A stretch of 64,000 nt of DNA from Cordia subcordata (taxonomy: Eukaryota > Streptophyta > Magnoliopsida > Boraginales > Cordiaceae): contig JAPTOF010000017.1 of the NCBI GenBank assembly GCA_028554755.1, positions 2,666,001 through 2,730,000 of the forward strand. The letters run 5' to 3'. Shown piece by piece: positions 11,938-23,980 of this stretch (positions within the stretch are counted from its first letter, which is position 1; every line of letters starts with the position of its first letter). The notes beneath the pieces were generated by a model. That model had not been told where the DNA came from. It saw only the letters and a list, made by a program, of their open reading frames with translations, and did no database searches. The translations under genes and the position numbers were made by a program.

Positions 11938-12088
11938 TGTGAAGGATAATAAAGAAGTTTAAAATAATTATTTATCTCTTGTAATTATCATGTAAATCTA
12001 TATATCTTGTAATCCTTATCTTGCTGTATGTTATATCTGTTTATGCTCAATAATACACAGTCAATATTCTTGCGGCTCAAATCCTTCA
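11938..12088 (+). repeat. 3' LTR of Copia A
   Basis: 151 bp, tgtgaagg...ccttca, paired with 219-368. Confidence 0.85.
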
Positions 12089-13287
12089 CATCTATATCTG
12101 ATAGTGATTTGGTGCTGGATGGTTTACCCTTCATCATACACGTAGTTTAATGTCGTAATTGAGAATTTGCCTCCCTCACCAACCTTTGCACAATTAAAAC
12201 CAAAATTACTTGTCTATGAGCAAAGGCTGTTGTCCACTCCTGTGTTTGTCGCCCAACAGGCTCAACTAAAAGAAAATCAGATGTTACAATTGAAAGGTAT
12301 AAGGCTCGCTTAGTGGCTAAAAATTAGTCAAGAAGAAGGGGTTGACTACATAGAGACATTTCGTTTGGTAGTGAAACCGACAACAATTTGAATAATTCTT
12401 TTGATAATCATTTCAAAAGGATGGCTTTTGAGACAATTAGATGTTAACAATGCCTTTTTTCATCGTTTTCTAATTTAGAAGGTCTACATGGCTCAACCTC
12501 CGGGCTTTGTTAGTCCGGCATATCTAGATCATGTTTGCAAGCTTTAAAAGGCAATTTATGGACTCATACAAGCTCCACGAGCTTGGTTCTCGTCTCAGTG
12601 GATATCTTCTGTCTATTGGGTTTACACCATGAAAATCTGATTCATCATTATTCACCTACTTACATACACGATAAGGTTATTCTATTTTTGTTGTGTATCT
12701 TGATGACATCATTCTTATAGGTAGTTGTATGTACACTATTGCTTCAGTTACTGAAAAGTAGCATAATCAGTTTGCATTTAAGGAGTTGGGTACTCTTACT
12801 TATTCTTTGGCATTCAGGTAGAGTAACTGGATAAAGGCATATTACTCTCACAAGAAAAATATGATCGTGGTATACTTTGCTCGAGCAAAACTAGAAAATG
12901 AAAGCTAGTTTCATCACCAATAGCTTTGAATATGCAGTTGTCTCTATATAATGGAAACCCATTCTCAGATCCTATAATATATAGAGGCATTGTGGGATCC
13001 TTATAGTACCTCATTATCACTCGTCTGGAGCCTTACTGTATCATACATGACACTGCAGAAATTTGTTGGCTACAATCTCTGTTAGCTGAGTTACGCATGC
13101 CTCTTTCACAACCGTCAATGCTATAGTACAATAATATTGGAGCTACATATTTGACAGCTAATCCACGTTTTCACCAATGAACAAAACATATTGAGGTGGA
13201 CATTTATTTAAAGGACTTTCGGTTGAATAGTCCAAAGTTCTTTGTGGCAAGCTAAATCTCACATCTCTAGTTTCACTTGAGGGGGGC
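12089..13287 (+). pseudogene. Copia element D, gag rest joined to RT and RNase H
   Basis: Begins as the Gag continuation (ENLPPSPTFAQLKPKLLVYE at about 12160). Near 12255-12290 it passes directly into RT sequence (TIERYKARLVAKN). Protease and integrase are absent, an internal deletion. RT then shows VYLDDIILIG near 12690, followed by TKHIEVDIYLK-like RNase H tail at about 13190. A polypurine tract cttgaggggggca ends at 13287. Many stops. Confidence 0.7.
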
Positions 13288-13500
13288 ATGATAAGATATA
13301 CTTTACGTTATTTTTCACAATTATCATTATTGTTGTTTTTATCTGATAGAACGTTTTGTAGTTTATCATTATTTGTATGCTATTGTATTATAAATATTGT
13401 GTAATGCTCATATGAGAAAAACACATCCGAAAACATTTTTTTCTAAATCTCTTCAATCTCTATCACACGGAAAAACATTTTTTTTTGCAAATTTCTTCAA
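13288..13500 (+). repeat. 3' LTR of Copia D (end approximate)
   Basis: Starts tgataagatatac immediately after the polypurine tract. It has a copia-like end with repeated aaaacattttttt and cttcaatctctatc blocks (13430-13510). The 5' LTR lies outside the window. Confidence 0.55.
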
Positions 13501-13539
13501 TCTCTATTGTAATTAGAGCTTTAGCATCTTTCACAAGGT

Positions 13540-14370
13540 GATCTGACGGTCTGACTTAATGTAGCTCGACAATTATAGCCTTGAACAAGCTCAAGGCAGT
13601 CATATTCAATGGTGACATTAGACATGTTTGCACTCCATCTTGCAAGCTTCTCTCAATGCTAGCACCTTTACTAGAAAATGTTGAATAGCTCTCAGTTCTT
13701 AACATACCCATGCACAATGCCCCATACCGATTCCTATAAATGACTATGATACTTGCTTGATCTTTATTCTCAACATAGGAACCCTTACAATTATTTTATA
13801 GATTTCCTCGTGAAGGCAGAGTGGAATATTCTGAGATAAATCCCAGTATCTCTATCATGATTATGTTTTCAATCATGGGCAAATGCTTTTTCATTCCCAT
13901 CATTGCTAGTATCTCCATGATGATTATTTTTTATCACGGGCAAATGCTTCTTCATAGGTTAAACATGATTTCCTTCAAATAGGCACTGGTTTCGACCTTT
14001 CCATATGTTTCAGTAGGTAATAATGACAAGCACTTCTGCCTTTTTCCTATTCTGCCTGCCTTAATAAGCTCATCAGTAGTCTAAACTAGCCGTTCTTCCA
14101 ATATTGTGACACTTGTTTTTATAACATTGCGCTAAAGAACTGACCCAGCATTGGACACTTCATTGAGAAAATGAGAACAAGTGTTTTTATCTTTTCTCTT
14201 TCTATACAGATCTGATAAAAGTGTGAAGGAGCACACTTTGTTTTAAAAAGTTTTGAAGCAGTAGGGATGGCATGTCCACAAACCTTCAAGATGAAAACTT
14301 TGATTTTGCTTGGGACTTTTGAATACCAAATTCACTTCCATAATTTCTTCGGATGTTGATATGAAGAGAA
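13540..14370 (-). pseudogene. LINE (non-LTR retrotransposon) zf-RVT and RNase H remnant
   Basis: The minus strand reads VPSKIKVFILKVCGHAIPTA near 14320, the zinc-binding domain that follows RT in plant L1-type LINEs. Further downstream are RNase H-like patches (RNRYGALCMGMLRTES; a final SDHLVKDAKAL near 13550). Frames shift repeatedly and RT itself is missing, so this is an internal or 3' fragment. Confidence 0.6.
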
Positions 14371-14639
14371 TGAACTATACTTGCAAGGTTGCTTATTGCT
14401 AGCTATAAGCCTCTAGTATCCAGTCTTCACTATAAATTCTCCATTCTTCGCAAGAGGATAAACCAATTTATTGTCACACTTAGTCACTGGGAGAGAAATT
14501 TGACGGATTTTGCTAACAATTTCTTCATTGTATATACATCTAATAAGCTACCAGTTTCACTGTCTATTGTCCACATCGATCAAATCATTCACCTTCTCAA
14601 TATAACATCCATCTGGTTTAGTCATCTCATACACAGTGA

Positions 14640-15430
14640 TCTCTTTGAAGATTAATGCCCACATCATCACCCACTCGCCAATATGTGCAATCAAGTCTGA
14701 TTTCCTAGGTGAGGATTAAAATCTTACACATAAACATACTATAAATGTAATATCGAGTCTAGATGTCATAAGATAGAGTAAAGTTTAAATTATACCTTGA
14801 TATAGCTTTTCATCTACTGATTTACCTTTTTCATCTTTGTCTAACTTGATTGAAGTGCTTGGCTAAACATCCTTTGCTTGCTCAGGCCCTAATCTCTTGA
14901 TTAGCTTTTTTGTGAACTTGACTTGGTTTATGAAAATGCATTTCTCTATTTGTTTGATTTAAAGTCCCAAGAAGAAGTTAAGTTCGCCTATCTTGCCTAT
15001 CTCAAACTCCTCAGTCATGCATTTGGAGAAATACTTTCATAGAGATATCAGTAGCATCAAAGTTAATACCATTAACAAATATTTACACATCCAAGTCATT
15101 CTTTTCATGTTTTGACAAAGAGAGTGAAATCAAGCTTGCCTCTAGAGAAACCTTTTTGATCAACAAAACCACTTAACCTTTAATGCCATGCTCTTGGTGG
15201 TTGCTTCAAACCATATAAAGTTTTTTGAAATTTGTAAACATAATTTGGAAAGTTAGGATTTTCAAAGCTAGATAGTTGTTTAACATAAATTTCCTCCTTA
15301 ATGTAAAGCACTTTTCACATCTATCTAAATCAACTTAAGATCCATTTAGCAAGAAAAAGCAAGTAGCATGCAAATCAACTCTAATCTAACTATCAGTGCA
15401 TATCTTTCATCATAATCTAAGCTTCTTGTG
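14640..15430 (-). pseudogene. Copia element E, reverse transcriptase remnant
   Basis: The minus strand reads KFQKTLYGLKQPPRA near 15220, GFVDQKGFSRGKLD near 15150, IGKIGELNFFLGL near 14980, CIFINQVKFTKKLIKRLG near 14920 and LDKDEKGKSVDEKLYQG near 14830. This is a standard copia RT order, broken by stops. No LTR was found for it. Confidence 0.75.
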
Positions 15431-16085
15431 GAGCCTATAATCTACAATTAAGTTTTTAGGTTAATTGCTTGGCTTAAACCCTTTGAGTATGAGAGGGATA
15501 AGAGGGTTTTTAGCACCAGAGACAAAGAAGTTTAGGAAGAATAGTGATGGGGGTTATTGTATCCCTCTTAGCCTTGCTTACCCTAGCTTTTAAAGAAAGA
15601 TATGCCTCATTTATGGCTAAAATCACTATACACAAGAAACCCTCAATTTGGATTAATCAGGGATTCTCAATCACAGGCCTTTCATCGTTAAAGCTGCTCT
15701 TAGCCATTTAGGATCGATCAAGGATTCTCATATGGGCTAAATATGAGATATATAGTAGCCCTACGATTCTCATGCCTTTAAAGTCTTAAAGGTTTGAGGA
15801 GTAATCTATATTCCACAGCCATTGGCCCATGTTAGTACTCTAAATTTCATCAATGCCTGCGTGTGATATAGACTTCACTCAAGAAGCATGTAGCCTTTTG
15901 ATGAATCTAATCAATCTGGTCCCCTGTCCTTAAATACAAATTATTTCCCGTACTATCTTTCATTTAAGTTGTGTTTCAGGCCATTTGTGACCTAAGCTTG
16001 TTTATGGACATGATAGGCTATAAGCAAGAGATCTACAGGACCATATTCTTGGATTTATATTGGGATTAAAATACAGATGAAAACA
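15431..16085. other. Unassigned repetitive-looking DNA
   Basis: No open frame, LTR end or recognisable domain. It lies between the Copia E remnant and the minisatellite and may be the rest of one decayed element. Confidence 0.3.
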
Positions 16086-16089
16086 AGTA

Positions 16090-16695
16090 TAATGGGCCGC
16101 AGATACGTTAGGCTAAAATTGTAACTTGAATACTTCTAGACCCAATTATTGGGTTGTGAAGACACTAAGATTTTAAGCTGCTAATACGCATGGACGTGAT
16201 TCCTGAGTTACAGATGTACTAGGCTGGGCTTATCCTACTATCTAAATGTTCGTGGACCTGATTCTTGGGTTGCTGATGCATTGGGCTTAAGCTTTACTTG
16301 TATAAGTATGGACCTAATTCTTAAGTCCAAATACATATGGGCTTAAGCTGCTACTTGCATGTGCTTGGACTCGATTCTTGGGTCCCAGATATATTAGGCT
16401 TAAGCCACTACTAGAATGTGTATGAACCTAATTCTTGGGCTGTAGATATTTAGGGCTAAGCTGCTACATTAATGTGCTTAGACCTAATTCTTGGGTCTAA
16501 AAATATATTACGCTTAAGCTGCTACTTGAATATGCATGGGCCCAATTCTTGGGTCACTGATATGTTAAGCTTAAGCTATTCTTTGAATGCATGCAGACCC
16601 AATTCTTGGGTCGCACATGTGTTGGGCTCGAAAGAAAAACGTCAAGCCATACTATAATTATCTAGGCCTAATTTATGGGTCGCAGACATGTTCCT
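16090..16695. repeat. Minisatellite, about 10 copies of a 61-bp unit
   Basis: Diverged tandem copies with consensus features gacccaattcttgggtcgc, then agatatgttaggcttaagct, then gctacttgaatgtgcatg. The internal gacccaa-ttcttgggtc is itself near-palindromic in most copies. Copies differ at 10-30% of positions. No coding sense. Confidence 0.85.
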
Positions 16696-17194
16696 GTCTA
16701 GTTAAAAGGTGATACTCATGTAAACGCATAGCGTTATTAACACAAAGTACTAGCTTTTGTAGATAAACAAACTTGCCAGTGAATGAAAATCTTAAATATA
16801 AGACTAGAACTAATACTTTCTCAAATGTACCGCTTTTCAGCTATTCTGAATTTTATATTCTGGAAATATTTCTCTATGTCTTAGATATCTGAGTTTGAGA
16901 CGCCTTTTTTCTCTCGCTACCTTGTCAATCCCTGATTAACCCCTCTTTCCATCTAAGTCCCCTAATCTCTGCCTTCTCACTTTATCTTTCATACCTCTTT
17001 GTTTTTGGTCGCAACTCCTTGTCTCTATACCACGTGTTGGTTCCATTAGATTTCCATGTGAACTCGACACGTCATTTGGATAAAAATGAGTCCTAGATTT
17101 TTCACTAGCTCGTTGATAGCTCAGAGTCAATCACGACTCTTTTTGGAATGATGCGACTACTCCCACTTCATTAAAATAAAAAGATTAATAACAA

Positions 17195-17330
17195 CAATTG
17201 GTTATAAATTACTGGGAAAGTGAGCCATTTTATTTTGCTTTAGACGTGTTATCAATTATTGGGAAGTGAGTCATTTTATTTTGCTATAGACATGTTATGA
17301 ATTATTGGGAAAGTGAGCCATTTTAATGGC
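17195..17330. repeat. Three tandem copies of a 57-60-bp unit
   Basis: Each copy reads as ttat-aattattgggaaagtgagccattttattttgct-tagac-tg. The third copy diverges after ccatttta. Confidence 0.8.
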
Positions 17331-17821
17331 TCCACAATATGCATTATTGAAATCAAAATTGTTATGATCTCTAGTTTTGTATAACAAATACCTATGCTCC
17401 CAACATCTCTCTGAATTAATAAAACAAGGAAGCACACATCGTTATTCAATCTCACATTAAAGTTTACTTTCAAAGGTTAGGAAGTGAAAACATAAAGGGA
17501 GTTATTAGACAAATAAATTTTAGACATAATTATATTGGTGATCAAATTTATTCAACTTGGCACTCAAATTGAAAATGCCAAATTAAGCTGTCCCTTAACT
17601 TCATTGACAGGCTTTATTTGGGAAATGTTGGAATATGCAAAAATAATAAAACTCCTACCTGTATATAACACAAGCAGAGTTGTTGAATAAATTAGGTAAA
17701 CTTCGTCGAAAAGCATGGGATTATTAACTATTGAAATTTTCTGCAATTCTAAGTGAAAACCAATAGCATAAATAACTTATTTTAATATATATGGTGTATA
17801 TAGATGAAAATGAAAAAGCAC
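17331..17821. other. AT-rich spacer without gene
   Basis: Short ORFs only, with no domain or terminal-repeat structure. Confidence 0.4.
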
Positions 17822-17998
17822 TGTCACTCCTCTAAAACCAGGCTTGTGAGTAAGAATGGTGTTGTAGGCATAACTAATAACTATTTGGGCCTTAAATCAA
17901 CTGGCCTAAAATAGTTAACCCAAGTTATTAGTTATACCTACATCACCCACTTATAAACAAGTCATAATCTACTCTACAAATCGATATGGGATATTACA
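17822..17998 (-). repeat. TRIM LTR copy 1
   Basis: tgtcactcc...gggatattaca, 177 bp. It contains a hairpin formed by aggcataactaataact and its complement agttattagttatacct. Confidence 0.75.
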
Positions 17999-18174
17999 AT
18001 AACCCCTTGTTAAGGATCTGACGTCTTTATAAGGGGCACATAATCACAAACAAGACTAGGCGATGCAGGACTCTAGAGATGGCTTTTACGAGCTCAAGAG
18101 GTGGCTCTCATTACACATATGGTGTAGCACTTTGCCCTACATAGCACTTAGCTCCCGCAACCAGTTGGTAATTG

Positions 18175-18186
18175 GCTCTGATACCA
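18175..18186 (-). promoter_or_regulatory. TRIM primer-binding site
   Basis: gctctgatacca on the plus strand, i.e. TGGTATCAGAGC on the element strand, complementary to the 3' end of plant initiator tRNA-Met. It lies three bases from LTR copy 2. Confidence 0.8.
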
Positions 18187-18189
18187 TTC

Positions 18190-18372
18190 TGTCTTGCCTT
18201 CAAACTCAGGTCCGCAAGTGAGACTAGAGTTGTATTCATAACTAATAACTACTTGGGCCTAAAATCAATTGGCCTAAAATGGTTAAGCCTGTGATGATAG
18301 TAGTAGCAATCCCAAGCCATTATAAAGTGCACACAAATCTCATACAAAACTGATGTGGAATGGGGCATTACA
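18190..18372 (-). repeat. TRIM LTR copy 2
   Basis: tgtcttgcc...ggggcattaca, 183 bp. It aligns with copy 1 through the actaataactacttgggcc and aatcaattggcctaaaatgg blocks. Confidence 0.75.
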
Positions 18373-18478
18373 GACTCCCCTCTTAAACACTCGACATCCT
18401 CATCACAACTCAAACACAAATAGAATAAAACCACAGTCCAAAACCCTAGGTAGTGTGGAATCTATCCACAGCCTGCTC

Positions 18479-18909
18479 TGTTAGGAAATTAGGACGTATA
18501 ACGCACACTTATGCAGTGGAATTAAAGCATGAGTAACAAAAAAAGAATACGCATAATTAAATGTGGTTCGGCCCTTTACCTACGTCTATGAAAACCTCCA
18601 CTAAACAGAAAAGAGTACAAACTCAATAGGACTTTTGTACGGATAGAAAAGTCTAAACCCTCCCTCACGGTGTTCTTACAATGGTTCTCTCTCTCTCTTA
18701 ATCTAGACCTATTATAAGACACATATTACAACTAATATAAGAGTCCTATTTATAGAGAAGACTTCCTTGTCTTCTAAGACAAGGGTTTCCTAATCTATCA
18801 ATCCTCTTATAATTAAGACTCTTACCATATCTAGAATTTTGACTCTTATTAAGACTCTTTCCTATTTTCAATATAGGTTTGGACTTAGCACTCGAGCTAC
18901 AACCCAACA
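18479..18909 (-). repeat. 3' LTR of Copia C
   Basis: tgttaggaaattagg...cccaaca, 431 bp. The adjacent block is tandemly repeated: acaaccca-caaattcttccctt appears near 18898 and, in variant form, near 18944. Confidence 0.9.
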
Positions 18910-19001
18910 AATTCTTCCCTTGGCGAGAAGTGCCAAAAATCTCCACAACCCAAAAAATTCCTCCCTTGGCGAGAATGTCACTCTTTTCTTCTTCGCAACC
19001 T

Positions 19002-19448
19002 TCACTTGAGCTTCTTCATACTTGTCGCATTCACTCTTAGCAGAGTGCATCCCTCCAAGTAGCACATGTGCTTCTCGTTTTTCCTCCTTTCAAGAACTAG
19101 CTCCTCTCTACAATACACTTTGCGGAAGTCTCCTTCACCAACGTACTTGTACCCTCTTGATGCCAACTCACCCAATAAAATCATATTGGACACACAAGAT
19201 GGCACATACCTCATATTGAAGACAGTCTTGATACTACCATTGTTGAGCCTTAGGCAAATTACCCCAATTCCAGCAACTTTCATCTTCTGGTTGTTCCCAA
19301 CAGTGATGTATGTGAGCTTATTACCCAAACGCAAAGTGTCGAAACTAGCTATATCATTGCAAATGTGAAATGGTCTCGCTGTATCCAACACCCAGTCAGT
19401 CTTCTTCCTCTTTGAGCCTTTATTAGCATCCCCACTTACTGCCATCAA
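19002..19448 (-). pseudogene. Copia C protease region
   Basis: 148 codons: MMAVSGDANKGSKRKKTDWVL, then the protease motif with DTARPFHIC in place of the usual DTGA/DSGA-S-HI/HM, then a GELASRGYKYVGE pre-integrase-like part. The frame runs straight into the 3' purine tract, so nothing of integrase or RT remains. Confidence 0.8.
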
Positions 19449-19558
19449 AACAGTCTCACTACCATTGCTATCATCACCTTAACCAGGCTTGCGGAGTCCT
19501 CGCATAAACCTTCTCCTTGTCCTTGGATCTCCACTCTCTAAGCTCTTTATGTCCTCTC

Positions 19559-20330
19559 TCAATCTAGGACATCTTGGTTGGATATGGCCTTTTCTTTACA
19601 GTAGTAGCACTTTCGATCTTCCTCTCTATCCCGAGCTCGGCTTTTTGATCTCGATCTACCTCTACGAAAATTCCCTCTTCCAGAACTCCTTCCTTGATTC
19701 AAACCTTTAATAGTTAGTGCTTGATCTCTACTAGGCACACTACTTCTTCCCAACATCCTCTCGTTCTCTCTAAAGAGTGCAGTCACTTCGTTCAGCTCGA
19801 GAGTCTTCTTCTAAATGAGGATTGATTGCACAAACGACTTGTACGACTTCGGCAAGAAAGATAGTAGTATGAGCACTTGTTCTTCTTCCGTAATTCTCTT
19901 GTTAGGCTCCTCAACACTTATGAGCTTGACCACTAACTCATTGAATTTGTTTATGTGATCCTGGATAGCGGTTCCCTCTTCCATCTTGAACAAGTAGAGC
20001 TCCATCCTCAAATACAATAGGTTGGTGATCGACTAGGACTCATATATGTTCTCCAACTTGTCAAACACATTGGTCACTGTGGTCTCATCAATCACATGAC
20101 ATTTAATTTGTGGTGCTAAAGCCAACCGAATGGTACTTACAACTCCTCGTTGTAGGGACTTCCACTTCTAATCACTGACTTCTTCTGGTTTCACCTTTTC
20201 TAGCACTTCATCAAGTCCTTGCTGCACCAAAAGGTTCTCAATAGTATTCCTTCATAAGTTGAAGTTCATGTTCCGACCGAACATTGGAATTTCAAATTTT
20301 GTACCGGTCGTCGTTATGGCTCTTATGCCC
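19559..20330 (-). pseudogene. Copia C gag remnant
   Basis: Gag N-terminus near 20320 (TTTGTKFEIPMFGRNMNF), with stops at about 20255, 20170 and 20035. An open 68-codon piece follows at 19811-20017 (LRMELYLFKMEEGTAIQDHI), then an arginine/serine-rich stretch and a broken CCHC knuckle (CYYCKEK, frame lost before the next His/Cys). Same Gag class as Copia B. Confidence 0.8.
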
Positions 20331-20737
20331 AAATTCGCTAAAACTCATCAATCTAGCAAGAAGTTGGCAAAACTAACCTCAAAAATAGATTCAGGACGTC
20401 GAAAAATAATAAGAAGACCCTTGGTCAACACAGTCAAACCCCTACAGCCCTACGGTCAACACTGGTCAAACCCTCTGTTTGATATTTTGACCACAAACTC
20501 ACAAAACTTGACCTGCTTGTATCTCATAATCCGATAGTCAGATCGTCGTGAAATTTTAGCAGCTTACTCTCTTTGCTGAGATGAACACACAATAGCAAAT
20601 GTATCATCTATCAAACTCTAGGAAAGCCTCTAAATGTGACCAGCAAATCTGTGAATTTTTAACTCCTGTTTGGCGTCTCTTTTTTTGTTTTTCATGCAAA
20701 CCAGCGTCCTCCCTCCAACCTAACTTTCGATACCACT

Positions 20738-21142
20738 TGTTAGGAAATTAGGATGCATAACACACACTCACACAATAGAATTAAAGCACGAGTAATAAGA
20801 AAAGAATACGCACAATTAAACGTGGTTTGGCTCTTTGCTTACGTCCACAAAAACCTCCGTTAGATAGAAAAGAGTGCAAACTCAATAGGACTTTTTGCAT
20901 AGATAGAAAAGTCTAAACCCTCTCTCACGGTGTTCTTACAATGGCTCTCTCTCTCTCTCTTAATCTAGACCTATTGCAAGACACACACCTTACAAGTAAT
21001 GCAAGAGTTTTATTTGTCCTCCAAAACAAGGGTTTCCTGTTCTATCAATCCTCTTATAATTAAGACTCTTAGCATAACTAAAATTTAGACTCTCATTAAT
21101 ATTCTTTCATAATTTCACTATGGGCTTGAGCTTAGCACTAGA
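20738..21142 (-). repeat. 5' LTR of Copia C, main part
   Basis: Begins tgttaggaaattagg. It continues after the nested insertions as gctacagcccaaca (23993-24006). A diverged primer site (taccactt side) lies at about 20725-20737. Confidence 0.88.
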
Positions 21143-21847
21143 TAGGGCTGAGTATTCAATTTAAACCGAACCGAAATAACCGAAACCAAAAACTAAATTT
21201 TGAAAAATTTAACAACCGAAATCGAACTGAATAAGGTAAATAACTGAAATTTTGGAACCTAATTTTTTCGGTTCGGTTCCGGTTAATAACCGAAATAACC
21301 AAATTATTAAAAAAATTAAAGAAAAATACATGAAAATAATCAAATTACAGAATTTTGAAAATAAACACAAATATTAAGCAAAATAAATAAATACACAAAA
21401 AAAAGAAAAATAAAAAACTCACAAAAATAAATTTAAAACATTAATCTTGTTACTGCTGTTACTTGCTTGAAACTGATTTAAGAGATTTTTTCTTTTTAAA
21501 ATTCTTCATCTTAGTTCTTGTCAAACTTCATTTATTCAAATTTCAAACTTTATTCACTTAAAGATTTGGATATTTTTCTTAGAAGTGCTATTATTTTTTT
21601 GGGGGTTATACATATAATTAAAGGCTAAGGTTATTTTTTTGGGGGTTATACATAAAAAGCATAAAATATTAATACAAGATTATTTTATAATTTGGTCATT
21701 TCGATTAATAACCGAAATTCTAAACCAATAACCGAAACCGAAACCGAAACCGAACACCTAAATATTAAAATTTTTACTAACCGAAACCGAACTGAATTAT
21801 TATTTCGGTTCGGTTTTCGGCTAATAACTGAAATTTGCTCACCCCTA
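21143..21847. mobile_element. hAT-type MITE, 705 bp
   Basis: Terminal inverted repeats tagggctgag on the left and taggggtgag on the complementary right end (9/10). The 8-bp target duplication gcactaga is at 21135-21142 and, beyond the next insertion, at 23985-23992. Subterminal regions are packed with accgaa/ttcggt repeats in both orientations, able to form long hairpins. No transposase. Confidence 0.88.
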
Positions 21848-21848
21848 G

Positions 21849-23980
21849 TGATATCGCTAATTGAGCACAAGCCTAAATAGCCCGCAAGCGCATGGGTCGT
21901 GTGTAGTACGGTGTGTGCGAGTGCGGGGTCAAATCCACGGGGAGGCCTAATGTGTATGGTGTTCTAAGCTAAGTGCGTCCTAAAGAGCTACTTGTTAGGG
22001 CCCTAACTACAATGTTTTTGGTGTTTTTGGTTTGAGGGGAGCTCGGGAAAAGTAAACCTAATCTAAGAACAAGGAAATAAAAAGGTAGCGCATATGTGTG
22101 TGATGGGGGAATCAAGTCATCTAAGGGGATTCAAACGTTGGAAATGGGAGACTAAGGTGATTACATCTTGTTTATGGTGATTACTACGTCTTTCTAGGGT
22201 TACTTGATGGATTGTACTAAGAGCTCTAATCTAGACCTATAATTAGCCTCCTAATTGGTACCCTAAGCTTCAGTGCGGGTCCGTCCCTAGGTGGCAATGC
22301 CTAGCAGTACGGCGTGGTCTTTATGACTTAGGAATTAGGGCTAGCCAATAAGATTCTAGGTGAGTCGAGATCGATCTAACCTTAGCACTTAGTCCTCTAA
22401 TTAGTTCTCCAATCTGGCCCTAGGACTCGGTGCAAGTCCGTCCCTAAGCTTCGCCTCACTCAGAGCTACAGCGTGGTCCTTATGAACCTAGGGTGTTAGG
22501 GTGGACTAACTAGCCTTCCTAAGTGAACTAAGGTCAACTAAACCTATTCGGACTCCTATTGGCTGGATTTAAAGCCAAAGGGGACTCGACCTAGGCTAGA
22601 TACTAGTTGTGCACCATCGATCGCATCACAATTAGCAGAAATTGACATTAAAGTGCATGGCAAACACATCTAGGGCATGGCATTTGAGAATACACCGGTA
22701 TATTCTACTACTAAACACATAGACATGTTTAGATTACACCAATTTAAGCAATAGCACCTGACATACATGCAATAGAAGCTAGTTATGCTATTAAGTATGC
22801 TAACACACACATAGACATGTATATAGTCATACCCACTTCATGTAGTCACCACACAAACACATTGACATGCTAGCATAATGATTTAGAAATGGTTAATAGC
22901 ACAATAGACTTCAATATATATATGCTACATTATTGAGGCATTTCAACAAACACATAGACATGTATGTAAAATAGCCTTTGAAGCCATAAGCATAAGGCAT
23001 ATATACATAAATCCATCAAGTTTCCATTAATATAAAGTAGTAATCAATCCATAAATACAAGATATAATCACCCTACATAGCTCTAATTAAACATAATTAG
23101 ACTTAGGATAAAAGAGAGATACCCTTCTATCCATAGCCAAGCTTTACAAACCATGAGCTATGCCCCAAATCCTAGTGTTTGATCCTCTTAGATCCTTGAT
23201 TCCAAGTGTTAAATGTGTTTAGAAGTGAGTGTGTGAGGTGATTTTTGGTGGATTTTAGGTTTAGGGAAATGGGTGTTTGATTTGGGTGTCCTTCTCTATC
23301 AAAAAGGGTTGAAAAGTGGCTTAAATGGAGCTGTTAACGCGTCCAGCCGGGGGCCCAGCCGGTCGACCGGCTTTGGGCCTAAGTCGTCCGGCCAAAATTG
23401 GCCCAGGTTCTGATCCGGCCGGTAGACATAGCCGGTCGACCGTATTTGTCGTCCGGCCTAGACAGAGGCAAACCAGTCTTGATAGTAAAATGGTCATATC
23501 TTGCTCGTTTTAGCTCCGATTCGCGCACCGTTTTTTTCTATGGCTTTGTATCATCGTGGGGGATCTCCCAAGCCATATTTTGCACCCTAAAATGTATCCA
23601 AAATTTATCCATGTCCTTTTTAGGTTGCAAGATCCGAATTTGGCTCACGTTGCGCTCAGTTTCGCCTCGGTTGCTCCTTCTTTCGTCCAACCACTTCCAA
23701 AAGCACTTTTCTTCATTCCTTTGCGTCCAAAACACCCTTGGCTTTGTTCCACACTTCAATCACCCTCAATTAAGCTCCAATTATCTTCCTAAATCACACC
23801 TTGAACAAGCAACAAACGTACATTAGTGTAGCATTTAAGTCCTAACTTCAACTATGAACGTGTAGACCCTAATATGCACAAGTATGACTTAAATGCTATA
23901 CTAATACATTAAATGAAGCTCAAAACACCTCAAAACAAGTATATACATGCAATACATAAACACACAAAACAAACACATCA
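21849..23980. mobile_element. Solo LTR, 2132 bp, at the end of the hAT MITE
   Basis: Begins tgatatcgct and ends aaacacatca (TG...CA). It is flanked by the perfect 5-bp duplication cctag at 21844-21848 and 23981-23985. No internal domain, second LTR or gag/pol frame is seen. The simplest reading is a solo LTR of a large-LTR retrotransposon; a non-coding LARD-type element is an alternative. ORFs such as 23398-23826 show no family features. Confidence 0.8.

Larger units (their letters stand above)
219..12088 (+). mobile_element. Copia retrotransposon A, degenerate, host of three insertions
   Basis: A Ty1/copia element with short LTRs of about 150 bp at 219-368 and 11938-12088. A tRNA-Met-type primer site (tggtatcacaagagc) follows the 5' LTR, and a purine tract (gagggggtg) precedes the 3' LTR. 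Order is gag, protease, integrase, RT, RNase H, as expected for copia, but every domain has stops and frameshifts. It is interrupted by an hAT-like element (3299-4292), a MULE-type element (4466-5157) and Copia B (6197-11762). Without these it would be about 4.6 kb. The left LTR edge is approximate and I saw no clear target duplication. Confidence 0.85.

Noticed and set aside
219..12088. Target duplication for Copia A (cctat / catct)
   Set aside because: Only partial similarity and the 5' LTR start is blurred, so I do not claim one.
17822..18372. Cassandra-type TRIM with 5S rRNA in its LTR
   Set aside because: No 5S rRNA internal promoter sequence (A-box/C-box) is recognisable in the LTRs.
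23398..23826. 142-codon ORF in the solo LTR as a gene
   Set aside because: No domain, no conserved start context, and competing ORFs in other frames and on the other strand.
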